Part shown: positions 42,622 through 51,411 of the stretch, piece after piece
Layout: each line of letters opens with the position of its first letter
Numbering within the stretch: position 1 is the first letter of the stretch
Origin: Daejeonia sp002484105
GTDB taxonomy: Bacteria; Bacteroidota; Bacteroidia; Flavobacteriales; Weeksellaceae
DNA length: 64,000 bases
Assembly (NCBI RefSeq): GCF_051175565.1
Contig: NZ_CP195105.1
Coordinates: forward strand, 2,914,001 to 2,978,000
Reading direction: 5' to 3'
The notes under the pieces: generated by a model
The model's database searches: none
Seen by the model: only the letters and a program-made list of their open reading frames with translations
Told to the model about the DNA's origin: nothing
Made by a program: the position numbers and the translations under genes

Positions 42622-43179
42622 ATGGCAGATAATAAACCAGTAGTACGAATGGATGCCCCTGCTCCCGACGGATATGAAGGAGAAGGATTTTTTGCAACCA
42701 AATTGAGCAGTATCATCGGGCTCGCCAGAAGCTATTCTCTCTGGCCATTGCCGTTTGCAACATCCTGCTGTGGGATTGAGTTTATGGCAGTACTGAACCC
42801 TACCTATGATGCATCACGTTTCGGGATGGAGCGTAATTCGTTTTCGCCGCGTCAGGCCGACACATTAATGGTGTGCGGCACTATTTCCAAAAAACTGGCC
42901 CCGATTCTCAAACAGGTCTACATCCAGATGGCAGAACCCAAATGGGTAATTGCTGTAGGCGCCTGTGCCTCCAGCGGTGGCATTTTTGATACCTATTCTG
43001 TACTTCAGGGGATAGACAAAATTATCCCTGTAGACGTTTATGTACCCGGATGCCCACCAAGACCGGAACAGATAATCGAAGGGGTCATGCAGGTGCAGGA
43101 AATCAGCCAGAACGAGAGCCTCAGAAGAAGAGACATGCCGGAATATCAGGCTTTACTTGAATCTTACGGAATTGAATAA
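42622..43179 (+). CDS. nuoB: NADH-quinone oxidoreductase subunit B
   Basis: 185 residues. N2 cluster Cys ligands: the adjacent pair in ATSCCGIEFM, VGACASSGG and VPGCPPRPE. It holds the terminal Fe-S cluster that reduces quinone, in the connecting part of complex I. Normal length; 3 nt before nuoC. Confidence 0.97.
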   Translation: MADNKPVVRMDAPAPDGYEGEGFFATKLSSIIGLARSYSLWPLPFATSCCGIEFMAVLNPTYDASRFGMERNSFSPRQADTLMVCGTISKKLAPILKQVYIQMAEPKWVIAVGACASSGGIFDTYSVLQGIDKIIPVDVYVPGCPPRPEQIIEGVMQVQEISQNESLRRRDMPEYQALLESYGIE

Positions 43180-43182
43180 CCT

Positions 43183-43683
43183 ATGGAAATGACGAACGAA
43201 TTTGTATTGGAAGCCATCAACCGCGAATTTCCCGGTTCGGTACTTTCCAGCAGCGAACCTTACGGCTTTCTTACTCTGGAAATTAAAAAATCAGATATCA
43301 AAAAAGTAATCCACCATCTGAAGGATTCTTCACTGGAAATCAATTTCCTGACAGATATCTGCGGAATTCATTATCCTGAAAACAAAGAAAAAGAGTTGGG
43401 CGTGATCTACCACCTCCACAATATGAAAACCGGATTCCGGATTCGCCTCAAAGCATTCGGACCGAGAGAAAATATCGAGTTTGATACTCTGACAGACCTC
43501 TATGCAGGCGCCAACTGGATGGAGAGGGAAACGTTTGACTTCTATGGCATCAAATTCAAAGGACATCCGGATCTGAGAGTAATTCTGAACATGCCGGAGC
43601 TCGGCTATCATCCGATGCTGAAGGAATACAGACTGGAAGACGGTACCAGAACCGATAAAGACGATAAAATGTTCGGTAGATAA
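43183..43683 (+). CDS. nuoC: NADH-quinone oxidoreductase subunit C
   Basis: 166 residues, the 30-kDa subunit. Signature ERETFDFYGIKFKGHPDLRVILNMPE is split by the usual spacing. It is separate from nuoD (not fused as in enterobacteria). Peripheral arm of complex I, no cofactor. Confidence 0.94.
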   Translation: MEMTNEFVLEAINREFPGSVLSSSEPYGFLTLEIKKSDIKKVIHHLKDSSLEINFLTDICGIHYPENKEKELGVIYHLHNMKTGFRIRLKAFGPRENIEFDTLTDLYAGANWMERETFDFYGIKFKGHPDLRVILNMPELGYHPMLKEYRLEDGTRTDKDDKMFGR

Positions 43684-43725
43684 AATGCTGAAAGCAAAAG
43701 CTTAAAATCAAAAGCATTCAAGATT

Positions 43726-44949
43726 ATGAAAGACAACGAACTCTCCAACATACTGAGTAATTACGAGTCCAAAGAACAAATCGACGGACAGCTTTATACC
43801 CTGAACCTCGGGCCAACACACCCTTCTACTCACGGTATTTTCCAGAACGTGCTGACAATGGACGGAGAACGCATTCTCCACTCCGAACAGACTGTGGGAT
43901 ATATCCATCGTGCATTTGAAAAAATTTCTGAAAGAAGAAATTATGCACAAATCACAACACTGACCGACCGGATGAACTACTGCTCGGCCCCCATCAACAA
44001 TATGGGATGGCATATGACGATGGAGAAACTCATCGGCTGCGAAGTTCCTAAACGCGTAGATTATATGCGGATCATCATCATGGAACTTGCCCGGATTTCC
44101 GACCATATGGTATGCAACGGCGTAATCGCAATGGATGCAGGAGCCATTACAGGACTTACTTATCTCTTCCGCGAAAGAGAAGCCATATACGAAATGTATG
44201 AACAGATCTGTGGAGCGAGGATGACCACCAATATGGGACGTATCGGAGGTTTTGAAAGAGATTTCACTCCTAAATTCCACGAACTCCTCCAGAACTGGCT
44301 GAAGAAATTCCCCAAAATATGGGGACAGTTCTGCACACTGAACGAAAGAAACCGAATCTTTATGGAAAGAACCATCGGTTCCGGACCTATCTCTGCAGAA
44401 CGTGCGCTCAGCTACAGCTTTACAGGGCCTAACCTGCGTGCTGCCGGTATAGACTATGACGTACGTGTGGCGCAGCCTTATTCATCCTATGATGATTTCG
44501 ACTTTATCATTCCGGTAGGTACCGGAGGCGACACCTACGACCGTTTCATGGTGCGCCAGCAGGAAGTATGGGAAAGTCTGAAAATCATCGAGCAGGCATA
44601 CAAAAATCTGCCGGAAGGACCATTTCATGCAGATGTTCCGGATTTTTACCTTCCGGAAAAAGCAGACGTCTACCAGAAAATGGAAGCCCTGATCTACCAT
44701 TTCAAAATTGTGATGGGCGAGACCGAAGTTCCGAAAGGTGAAGTATATCACTGTATTGAAGGCGGAAACGGAGAACTCGGCTTCTACCTCGTAAGTGACG
44801 GCGGAAGAAGCCCATACAGACTGCACTTCCGCAGGCCATGCTTTATCTATTATCAGGCCTACCCGGAAATGATTAAAGGAGCCCTGATTTCTGATGCGGT
44901 GGTTACCATGAGTTCCATGAACATCATTGCAGGGGAACTGGATGCATAA
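43726..44949 (+). CDS. nuoD: NADH-quinone oxidoreductase subunit D
   Basis: 407 residues, 49-kDa subunit. LNLGPTHPSTHG with the quinone-site His, the GYIHRAFEK loop and the final MNIIAGELDA are diagnostic. It forms the quinone chamber with NuoB. Followed by a 120-bp gap before nuoE with a small hairpin (GAAAGG/CCTTTC at about 45027-45042) but no gene. Confidence 0.96.
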   Translation: MKDNELSNILSNYESKEQIDGQLYTLNLGPTHPSTHGIFQNVLTMDGERILHSEQTVGYIHRAFEKISERRNYAQITTLTDRMNYCSAPINNMGWHMTMEKLIGCEVPKRVDYMRIIIMELARISDHMVCNGVIAMDAGAITGLTYLFREREAIYEMYEQICGARMTTNMGRIGGFERDFTPKFHELLQNWLKKFPKIWGQFCTLNERNRIFMERTIGSGPISAERALSYSFTGPNLRAAGIDYDVRVAQPYSSYDDFDFIIPVGTGGDTYDRFMVRQQEVWESLKIIEQAYKNLPEGPFHADVPDFYLPEKADVYQKMEALIYHFKIVMGETEVPKGEVYHCIEGGNGELGFYLVSDGGRSPYRLHFRRPCFIYYQAYPEMIKGALISDAVVTMSSMNIIAGELDA

Positions 44950-45069
44950 TCCGAAAAGCAAAAAAGAAGAAAGCATAGGTTTTCTTCAAACAAAATAAGA
45001 AATTTGAATTTAGAATACGAATGAGAAAGGCTTTCCTTTCAATTTGCGGTTCTTTAATCCATAATCAAG

Positions 45070-45579
45070 ATGAGCGAAACTGTTGCTTTCAAACCTGAAA
45101 CATTAGAACAGGTAAAAAAAATAATCGCAAGATATCCTGAAGGACGTCAGAAATCAGCCCTGATTCCGGTTCTTCACCTTGCACAAAAGGAATTCGGTGG
45201 CTGGCTGGATGTTCCGGTAATGGACTATGTCGCCGGACTTCTTGACATCAAACCGATTGAAGTATATGAAGTCGCAACGTTCTATACCATGTTCAACATG
45301 AAGCCTGTAGGCAAATATGTACTGGAAGTATGCAGAACAGGCCCCTGTATGCTGAACGGAAGCGAAAAAATACTTGACCATATCCGCACAAAACTGAACA
45401 TCGGAGACGGAGAAACCACAGCCGACGGACTCTTTACTCTGAAACCTGCGGAATGTCTGGGCGCATGCGGCTATGCACCAATGATGCAGCTCGGAAAATT
45501 TTATCACGAAAATTTAACCATCGAAAAAGTAGACGAAATCCTAGAACTCTGCAGACAGGGTGCCGTTGCTTTAGATTAA
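45070..45579 (+). CDS. nuoE: NADH-quinone oxidoreductase subunit E
   Basis: 169 residues, thioredoxin-like 24-kDa subunit. The N1a [2Fe-2S] Cys ligands are in VCRTGPCMLNG and AECLGACGYAP. It belongs to the NADH-oxidising tip. 7 nt before nuoF. Confidence 0.95.
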   Translation: MSETVAFKPETLEQVKKIIARYPEGRQKSALIPVLHLAQKEFGGWLDVPVMDYVAGLLDIKPIEVYEVATFYTMFNMKPVGKYVLEVCRTGPCMLNGSEKILDHIRTKLNIGDGETTADGLFTLKPAECLGACGYAPMMQLGKFYHENLTIEKVDEILELCRQGAVALD

Positions 45580-45586
45580 ATTCTGA

Positions 45587-46948
45587 ATGGAGATGAGTAA
45601 AAAACTTTTACTTAAAAACGCACATATCGACGGCATCCGTACATTCGACGTTTACCGCAAAAACGGAGGCTATGCATCTGCTGAAAAAGCACTGAAGATG
45701 ACGCCTGAAGAAATTCTGGAGGAAGTAAAAACTTCAGGACTGCGTGGCAGAGGTGGTGCCGGATTTCCGACAGGTCTCAAATGGAGTTTTCTGGCCAAAC
45801 CTGAAGGCGTTCCCAGACACCTCGTCGTCAATGCCGACGAATCGGAACCCGGAACTTTCAAAGACCGCTACCTGATGGAACATCTTCCCCATCTCCTGAT
45901 CGAAGGGATGATTATCGCATCATATTGTCTGGGGTCCAATGCATCATATATTTATATCCGTGGAGAATATTCCTGGATTCCCGATATTCTGGAGCACGCC
46001 ATTGAGGAAGCAAGAGCCGCCGGCCTGATCGGCAAAAATATTCTGGGAACCGATTTCGATCTCGAAATATATGTCCAGAGAGGTGCTGGTGCCTACATCT
46101 GCGGTGAAGAAACTGCCCTGCTTGAATCCCTTGAAGGAAAAAGAGGAAACCCAAGACTGAAACCACCATTCCCAGCGGTAAAAGGTGTATGGGAAAGGCC
46201 CACCGTGGTGAACAATGTAGAATCCATCTGCGCTGTAGTACCGATTATCGACATCACCGGAGCCGAATATGCAAAAATTGGAGTGGGAAGATCTACAGGA
46301 ACCAAACTGATTTCTGCCTGCGGAAACATTAACAAACCGGGCGTTTACGAAATCGACATGACCATCACCGTAGAAGAATTCATCTACTCTGACGAATACT
46401 GCGGAGGCATCCCGAACGGAAAAAAACTGAAAGCCTGTATCCCGGGAGGAAGTTCTGTACAGATACTCCCTGCCAACCTGCTGCTGAAAACCATTAAAGG
46501 CGAACCGAGGTACATGAATTATGAATCTTTGGGTGACGGCGGGCCGGTATCCGGAACTGCAATGGGATCCGGAGGTTTCATCGTCCTCGACGAAGACCAG
46601 TGTGTGGTAGAACATACCATGACACTTGCACGTTTCTATAATCACGAAAGCTGCGGACAATGTACCCCCTGCCGAGAAGGCACCGGCTGGATGTACAAAA
46701 TCCTGAAAAATATTGAAAACGGAAAAGGAAAAATGGAAGATATTGATCTGCTTTGGGATATCCAGAGTAAGATTGAAGGCAACACCATCTGTCCGCTGGG
46801 CGATGCTGCTGCCTGGCCGGTTGCCGCAGCCATCCGCCACTTCCGTGACGAATTTGAGTGGCATGTGAAAAATCCGGAACTCTGTCTGACACAGAACTAC
46901 GGACTAGCAGGCTATGCAGACCCGATACCGGTACCTGCAGCAGAATAA
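45587..46948 (+). CDS. nuoF: NADH-quinone oxidoreductase subunit F
   Basis: 453 residues, 51-kDa subunit. FMN/NADH site GLRGRGGAGFPTGLKW and GAGAYICGEETALLESLEG; N3 [4Fe-4S] ligands ESCGQCTPCREGTGW. It oxidises NADH and passes electrons to NuoG. Normal length. The operon continues after a 47-nt gap with an unrelated outer-membrane-like gene rather than directly with nuoG. Confidence 0.97.
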   Translation: MEMSKKLLLKNAHIDGIRTFDVYRKNGGYASAEKALKMTPEEILEEVKTSGLRGRGGAGFPTGLKWSFLAKPEGVPRHLVVNADESEPGTFKDRYLMEHLPHLLIEGMIIASYCLGSNASYIYIRGEYSWIPDILEHAIEEARAAGLIGKNILGTDFDLEIYVQRGAGAYICGEETALLESLEGKRGNPRLKPPFPAVKGVWERPTVVNNVESICAVVPIIDITGAEYAKIGVGRSTGTKLISACGNINKPGVYEIDMTITVEEFIYSDEYCGGIPNGKKLKACIPGGSSVQILPANLLLKTIKGEPRYMNYESLGDGGPVSGTAMGSGGFIVLDEDQCVVEHTMTLARFYNHESCGQCTPCREGTGWMYKILKNIENGKGKMEDIDLLWDIQSKIEGNTICPLGDAAAWPVAAAIRHFRDEFEWHVKNPELCLTQNYGLAGYADPIPVPAAE

Positions 46949-46995
46949 CAGCAACAAATCACTGAATATAAAAGAATAAAAGCAGATTTAAAACT

Positions 46996-47808
46996 TTGAA
47001 AAAATTAACATATCTGTTCGTACTGCTTGCCAGCGTAGTATTAAAGGCACAGAACGAACCGTTTCAGAAAGGATCAGTAATGGTATTCTGGGGATGGAAC
47101 AACTCGGCATATTCCAACTCCGATATTCACTTTAAAGGGGATGGATACGATTTTCAGCTGAGCGATGTGGTGGCTCACAACCGCCCGACCCCATTTTCGT
47201 TCAGAAAATATTTCAAACTCAGCAATATTACGATCCCACAGGTCAATTACCGTGTCACTTATTTTGTCAAAAACAATCTGGGAATAACGCTGGGAATGGA
47301 TCATATGAAATATGTAATGGATCAGAACCAGACCGTAAAATTCAGCGGATATATCAATGATCCCGAATATTCCTCGCTGGTACAGAACGGACAGGTCAGC
47401 CTGAGTGACGGAAAACTGCTCACGTTTGAACATACAGACGGTTTGAATTACGTGAACATCGGCGCACAGAAATACGTTCATGTCATTAACAAAAAAGACC
47501 TGGATATTTTCTGGAGTTACGGTGCAGGAATAGGAGCTTTGGTTCCGAAATCCAATATAAAACTGATGGGGAACGAACGCAGCGACCGTTTTCATCTTGC
47601 CGGTTTTGGCACGGATGTCAGAACTGCGGTTTCCATCGTCATATTGCGGCATATCGTACTGCAGGCGGAAGGAAAATACGGCTACATCAATATGCCGGAC
47701 ATAAAAACAACCCTGAACAACAAACCGGATAAAGCCAGTCAGGATTTTGTATACGGAGAGTTTGATTTTGGTATAGGATATACCTTTAATACAAGAAGAC
47801 AACATTAA
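46996..47808 (+). CDS. Outer-membrane beta-barrel-like protein inside the nuo operon
   Basis: 270 residues from a TTG at 46996, signal peptide MKKLTYLFVLLASVVLKAQ. The mature part has alternating amphipathic strands (SVMVFWGWNN, LGITLGMDHMKYV, FWSYGAGIGALV, IVLQAEGKYGYI) and ends FGIGYTF, as in beta-barrel membrane proteins. It lies between nuoF (47 nt) and nuoG (26 nt) on the same strand, yet has no known role in complex I. Function unknown; probably co-expressed. Confidence 0.75.
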   Translation: MKKLTYLFVLLASVVLKAQNEPFQKGSVMVFWGWNNSAYSNSDIHFKGDGYDFQLSDVVAHNRPTPFSFRKYFKLSNITIPQVNYRVTYFVKNNLGITLGMDHMKYVMDQNQTVKFSGYINDPEYSSLVQNGQVSLSDGKLLTFEHTDGLNYVNIGAQKYVHVINKKDLDIFWSYGAGIGALVPKSNIKLMGNERSDRFHLAGFGTDVRTAVSIVILRHIVLQAEGKYGYINMPDIKTTLNNKPDKASQDFVYGEFDFGIGYTFNTRRQH

Positions 47809-47833
47809 CAAAGCATTTGCTTACAAGGATATT

Positions 47834-48871
47834 ATGAGCGAAGAAGTAAAAAAATTTAAGATAACCATTGACGGACAGACCACCGAAGTACTGCCCGGCA
47901 CCTCTATCCTGATGGCTGCCCGGCAGATCGGAGGAAAATCTGTACCGCCTGCAATGTGTTATTACAGCAAACTCGAAAGCAGCGGCGGACGGTGCAGAAC
48001 CTGCCTTGTAGAAGTATCCAAAGGATCGGAAGCCGACCCGAGACCGATGCCCAAACTGGTAGCCAGCTGCCGAACCAACGTGATGGATGGAATGGAGGTG
48101 AAAAACCTCACTTCGGAACGCACACAGCGCGCAAGAAAAGCTGTAACCGAGTTCCTGCTGATTAACCACCCGCTGGACTGCCCTGTATGTGATCAGGCCG
48201 GAGAATGCCACCTTCAGGATCTGGGATATGAACACGGCGCAGAACAAACCAGAACAGAGTTTCCAAGACAAACCTTCGATGCAGACGACCTTGGTCCGTA
48301 TATCAAACTGAATATGAACCGATGCATCCTCTGCGCGAGATGTGTACTTGCTGCCAACCAGCTTACGGATAAAAGAGAACACGGAATACTCTTCCGCGGA
48401 GACCATGCAGAAATCTCGACCTACCTGAACAAAGCCCTCGACCATGATTTTATCGGCAACGTTATAGACGTTTGCCCGGTAGGTGCGCTGACAGACAGAA
48501 CTGCGCGGTTCAAAAGCAGAGTATGGTTTACAAAACCTGTAGATGCACACTGCAAATGCGACAAATGTTCCGGAAAAGCCGTTCTCTGGATGAAAGGTGA
48601 CGAAATCATCCGTGTTACCGCACGCAAAGACCAGTACAACGAAGTACAGGACTGGATATGCAACGAATGTCGTTTTGAGAAAAAAGACCTTAAAGACTGG
48701 GTAATCGAAGGCCCAAGAAATATTGACAGGCATTCCGTAATCTCCCTGAACCATTACAAAAAACCCGAAGATTACCACCGTATTCTCGATAATGCCGATG
48801 CAAAAGAAATTGCTGCAAAAGACGAAATCGTCATCGAAAAAAGAATAGAGGAAGGTAAAGACGAGATTTAA
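47834..48871 (+). CDS. nuoG: NADH-quinone oxidoreductase subunit G, short form
   Basis: 345 residues, only the Fe-S part of NuoG. [2Fe-2S] N1b ligands are in AMCYYSKLESSGGRCRTCLVE; the His-Cys ligand set of N5 and N4 is in HPLDCPVCDQAGECHLQDLG, NRCILCARC and VIDVCPVGALT. A further CKCDKC and CNEC pair may hold a cluster equivalent to N7. The large molybdopterin-like C-terminal domain (about 500 residues in E. coli) is absent. This truncation is consistent, not broken: the frame ends cleanly and nuoH follows after 28 nt. Confidence 0.9.
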   Translation: MSEEVKKFKITIDGQTTEVLPGTSILMAARQIGGKSVPPAMCYYSKLESSGGRCRTCLVEVSKGSEADPRPMPKLVASCRTNVMDGMEVKNLTSERTQRARKAVTEFLLINHPLDCPVCDQAGECHLQDLGYEHGAEQTRTEFPRQTFDADDLGPYIKLNMNRCILCARCVLAANQLTDKREHGILFRGDHAEISTYLNKALDHDFIGNVIDVCPVGALTDRTARFKSRVWFTKPVDAHCKCDKCSGKAVLWMKGDEIIRVTARKDQYNEVQDWICNECRFEKKDLKDWVIEGPRNIDRHSVISLNHYKKPEDYHRILDNADAKEIAAKDEIVIEKRIEEGKDEI

Positions 48872-48899
48872 GTTATTCAAAATATTGAAACACTAAAAA

Positions 48900-49961
48900 A
48901 TGGATCTACTTACATTTAAAATAATATTAGTTGTTGCCCTTTTTGCAGTATCTCTGGGAGTCGCTGCCTACTCCACTTGGGGTGAACGTAAAGTTGCCGC
49001 ACTTCTTCAGGACAGAATCGGCCCTAACAGAGCCGGCCCGTTCGGACTCCTGCAGCCACTCGCTGACGGTGGAAAACTTTTCTTCAAGGAAGGTTTCATG
49101 CCGGACAGTGCACAGCCATTCCTTTTTTACCTCGGGCCCGCCATCACAATGTTTATATCCCTCGTTACCGGAGCTGTGATTCCCTGGGGGCAGACACTGA
49201 ACATTGGAGGGACTTCCTTCGACCTTCAGGTTGCCAATGTCGATATCGGCGTACTTTATCTGATGGGGCTGGTATCCATCGGTGTTTATGGCGTAATGAT
49301 CGGCGGATGGGCTTCCAACAACAAATATTCACTGATTGGGGCCGTGCGTGCCTCTTCTCAGATGATTTCCTATGAACTCGCAATGGGACTATGTCTGCTT
49401 TCTATCATCCTGATGTCCGGAAGCCTTGATCTGAAAGTCATCACGGTAGATCAGGGAAATGGAAAACTCTGGGGACTCTTCAATGCCGATGGCATGAACT
49501 GGAATATCTTCTACCAGCCACTGGCTTTCATTATTTTTGTAGTGGCAGCACTGGCAGAAACCAACCGCCATCCGTTCGACCTTCCGGAATGTGAAGCCGA
49601 ACTCGTCAACGGATATATGACAGAATATTCTTCCATGAATTTCGGACAGTATATGTTTGGTGAATATGTGAATATGTTCATCTCGAATGCATTGATTACC
49701 ACCCTCTTCTTCGGAGGCTACAACTATCCGGGAATCCACTGGGTGACTGAAAACTGGGGCGAAAACTGGGCAGGAGTGATCAGTATTCTGGTATTTCTCG
49801 CTAAAGTCATCACCGGAGTCGTTATCTTTATGTGGATCCGCTGGACTATACCGAGATTCCGCTACGACACCCTGATGCATCTGGGTTGGAAAACACTCAT
49901 TCCGCTGTCCCTCATAAATCTGATGATCACCGGAGCTGTAATCCTTGCCTTTGCATCATAG
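48900..49961 (+). CDS. nuoH: NADH-quinone oxidoreductase subunit H
   Basis: 353 residues, eight helices. ERKVAALLQDRIGPNRAGPFGLLQPLADG and the acidic loop ETNRHPFDLPECEAELVNGYMTEYSSM are diagnostic (quinone channel). Membrane arm. A 70-bp gap precedes nuoI. Confidence 0.96.
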   Translation: MDLLTFKIILVVALFAVSLGVAAYSTWGERKVAALLQDRIGPNRAGPFGLLQPLADGGKLFFKEGFMPDSAQPFLFYLGPAITMFISLVTGAVIPWGQTLNIGGTSFDLQVANVDIGVLYLMGLVSIGVYGVMIGGWASNNKYSLIGAVRASSQMISYELAMGLCLLSIILMSGSLDLKVITVDQGNGKLWGLFNADGMNWNIFYQPLAFIIFVVAALAETNRHPFDLPECEAELVNGYMTEYSSMNFGQYMFGEYVNMFISNALITTLFFGGYNYPGIHWVTENWGENWAGVISILVFLAKVITGVVIFMWIRWTIPRFRYDTLMHLGWKTLIPLSLINLMITGAVILAFAS

Positions 49962-50031
49962 AAAAGAATAGTAAAAGACGTTCAATTTTGAGCTGACGCT
50001 TCACGCGAAAGCTGCAAACAAAATATAAACA

Positions 50032-50580
50032 ATGAAACTGACAAACCGATCAAAAGTGGTCTCTAATAAGAAGATGACGCTTCGTGAGAAGCTTTACCTT
50101 CCTGCCATCATTCAGGGAATGGGCATCACACTGAGACACGCTATAGAAGGGCCGAAAGGCAAGGTTTTCTCTTACCCCGAGGTACAGAAACCCAGAGCCA
50201 AAGTATGGAGAGGCCAGCATGTGCTGAAAAGGGATGAGGAAGGCCGCGAAAGATGTACCGCCTGTGGGCTTTGCGCCGTTGCCTGCCCGGCAGAAGCTAT
50301 TACCATGACTGCCGCAGAACGCACCAGAGAAGAAAAAAACCTCTACAGAGAAGAAAAATACGCAGCCGTATACGAAATCAATATGCTGAGATGTATCTTC
50401 TGTGGTATGTGCGAAGATGCCTGTCCAAAATCTGCCATCTACCTGACCGACCGCCTTGTGGATCCGGAACAGAACAGAGGATCTTTTGTCTATGGAAAAG
50501 ACAAACTTGTAGAAGATATGAACCACAGAATCGACGTCTCTGACAGACAAAGTGAAAAACAAAAAAATGCTGTAAAATAA
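50032..50580 (+). CDS. nuoI: NADH-quinone oxidoreductase subunit I
   Basis: 182 residues with two ferredoxin motifs, CTACGLCAVACP and CIFCGMCEDACP, binding the N6a and N6b [4Fe-4S] clusters. The stop overlaps the nuoJ start (TAATGG, 1 nt shared). Confidence 0.96.
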   Translation: MKLTNRSKVVSNKKMTLREKLYLPAIIQGMGITLRHAIEGPKGKVFSYPEVQKPRAKVWRGQHVLKRDEEGRERCTACGLCAVACPAEAITMTAAERTREEKNLYREEKYAAVYEINMLRCIFCGMCEDACPKSAIYLTDRLVDPEQNRGSFVYGKDKLVEDMNHRIDVSDRQSEKQKNAVK

Positions 50581-51074
50581 TGGAACAGATACTATTCTAC
50601 TTCGTTTCCGCTATTGCACTGGGCAGCGCCGCTTATTTCGTATTTGCGAGAAACCCTATGTACTCGATTCTTTCCCTGATCGTAACTTTCTTTTCCATTG
50701 CGGCTCTGTATGTTTTGCTCAATGCACAGTTTCTCGGTATCATACAGATCATCGTATACGCAGGTGCCATCATGGTACTCTTCCTGTACGTCCTGATGAT
50801 GCTGAACCTGAACAAAGAAGATGAGAGCAGGAAGAAAAATGTCAACAAGATAGTGGGATTTTTTGCCGGTGGCATATTGTTTATCGGAATGCTGGGTGCC
50901 TACAGAGGCTTTAAAACCGGAGCAGTTGCCGGAAATGTCGACTTCAGTGTCGGCCTGACCAAAAACCTGGGCAAACTATTGTTTAATGAATATGTACTGC
51001 CGTTCGAGCTGGCATCTATCCTCATCCTTGCCGGGATTGTAGGTGCGGTACTGATCGGTAAAAAAGATATATAA
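50580..51074 (+). CDS. nuoJ: NADH-quinone oxidoreductase subunit J
   Basis: 164 residues, five helices with IQIIVYAGAIMVLFLYVLMML as the conserved pi-bulge helix. Membrane arm of complex I. One nt before nuoK start. Confidence 0.93.
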   Translation: MEQILFYFVSAIALGSAAYFVFARNPMYSILSLIVTFFSIAALYVLLNAQFLGIIQIIVYAGAIMVLFLYVLMMLNLNKEDESRKKNVNKIVGFFAGGILFIGMLGAYRGFKTGAVAGNVDFSVGLTKNLGKLLFNEYVLPFELASILILAGIVGAVLIGKKDI

Positions 51075-51075
51075 T

Positions 51076-51405
51076 ATGGACGCAGCAAATACTTTTATAC
51101 AGACTGTTCCTCTGGAATATTTCATTGTGCTCAGCACGATTCTGTTCTGCCTGGGAGTGCTCGGAGTGCTTCTCCGCAAAAACGCAATCATCATCCTCGG
51201 ATGTGTCGAGTTGATGCTGAATTCTGTCAACCTGCTGCTGGCAGCATTCTCTGCCTATAAAGGAAACGGAGACGGACAGATTCTGGTATTCTTCATCATG
51301 GTCGTAGCTGCTGCAGAAGTAGCTGTAGGACTGGCCATCATTTCGATGATCTACAGAAATACCAAATCTGTAGACGTGAGTATTTTTAACAAATTAAGAG
51401 GATAA
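51076..51405 (+). CDS. nuoK: NADH-quinone oxidoreductase subunit K
   Basis: 109 residues, three helices. The proton-channel glutamates are in GCVELMLNSVNLL and AAAEVAVGLAI. Six nt before nuoL. Confidence 0.94.
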   Translation: MDAANTFIQTVPLEYFIVLSTILFCLGVLGVLLRKNAIIILGCVELMLNSVNLLLAAFSAYKGNGDGQILVFFIMVVAAAEVAVGLAIISMIYRNTKSVDVSIFNKLRG

Positions 51406-51411
51406 AAGAGC

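Noticed and set aside
47834..48871. nuoG as a frameshifted or broken gene
   Set aside because: The frame ends cleanly with a regular 28-nt gap to nuoH, and there is no remnant of the missing domain downstream.
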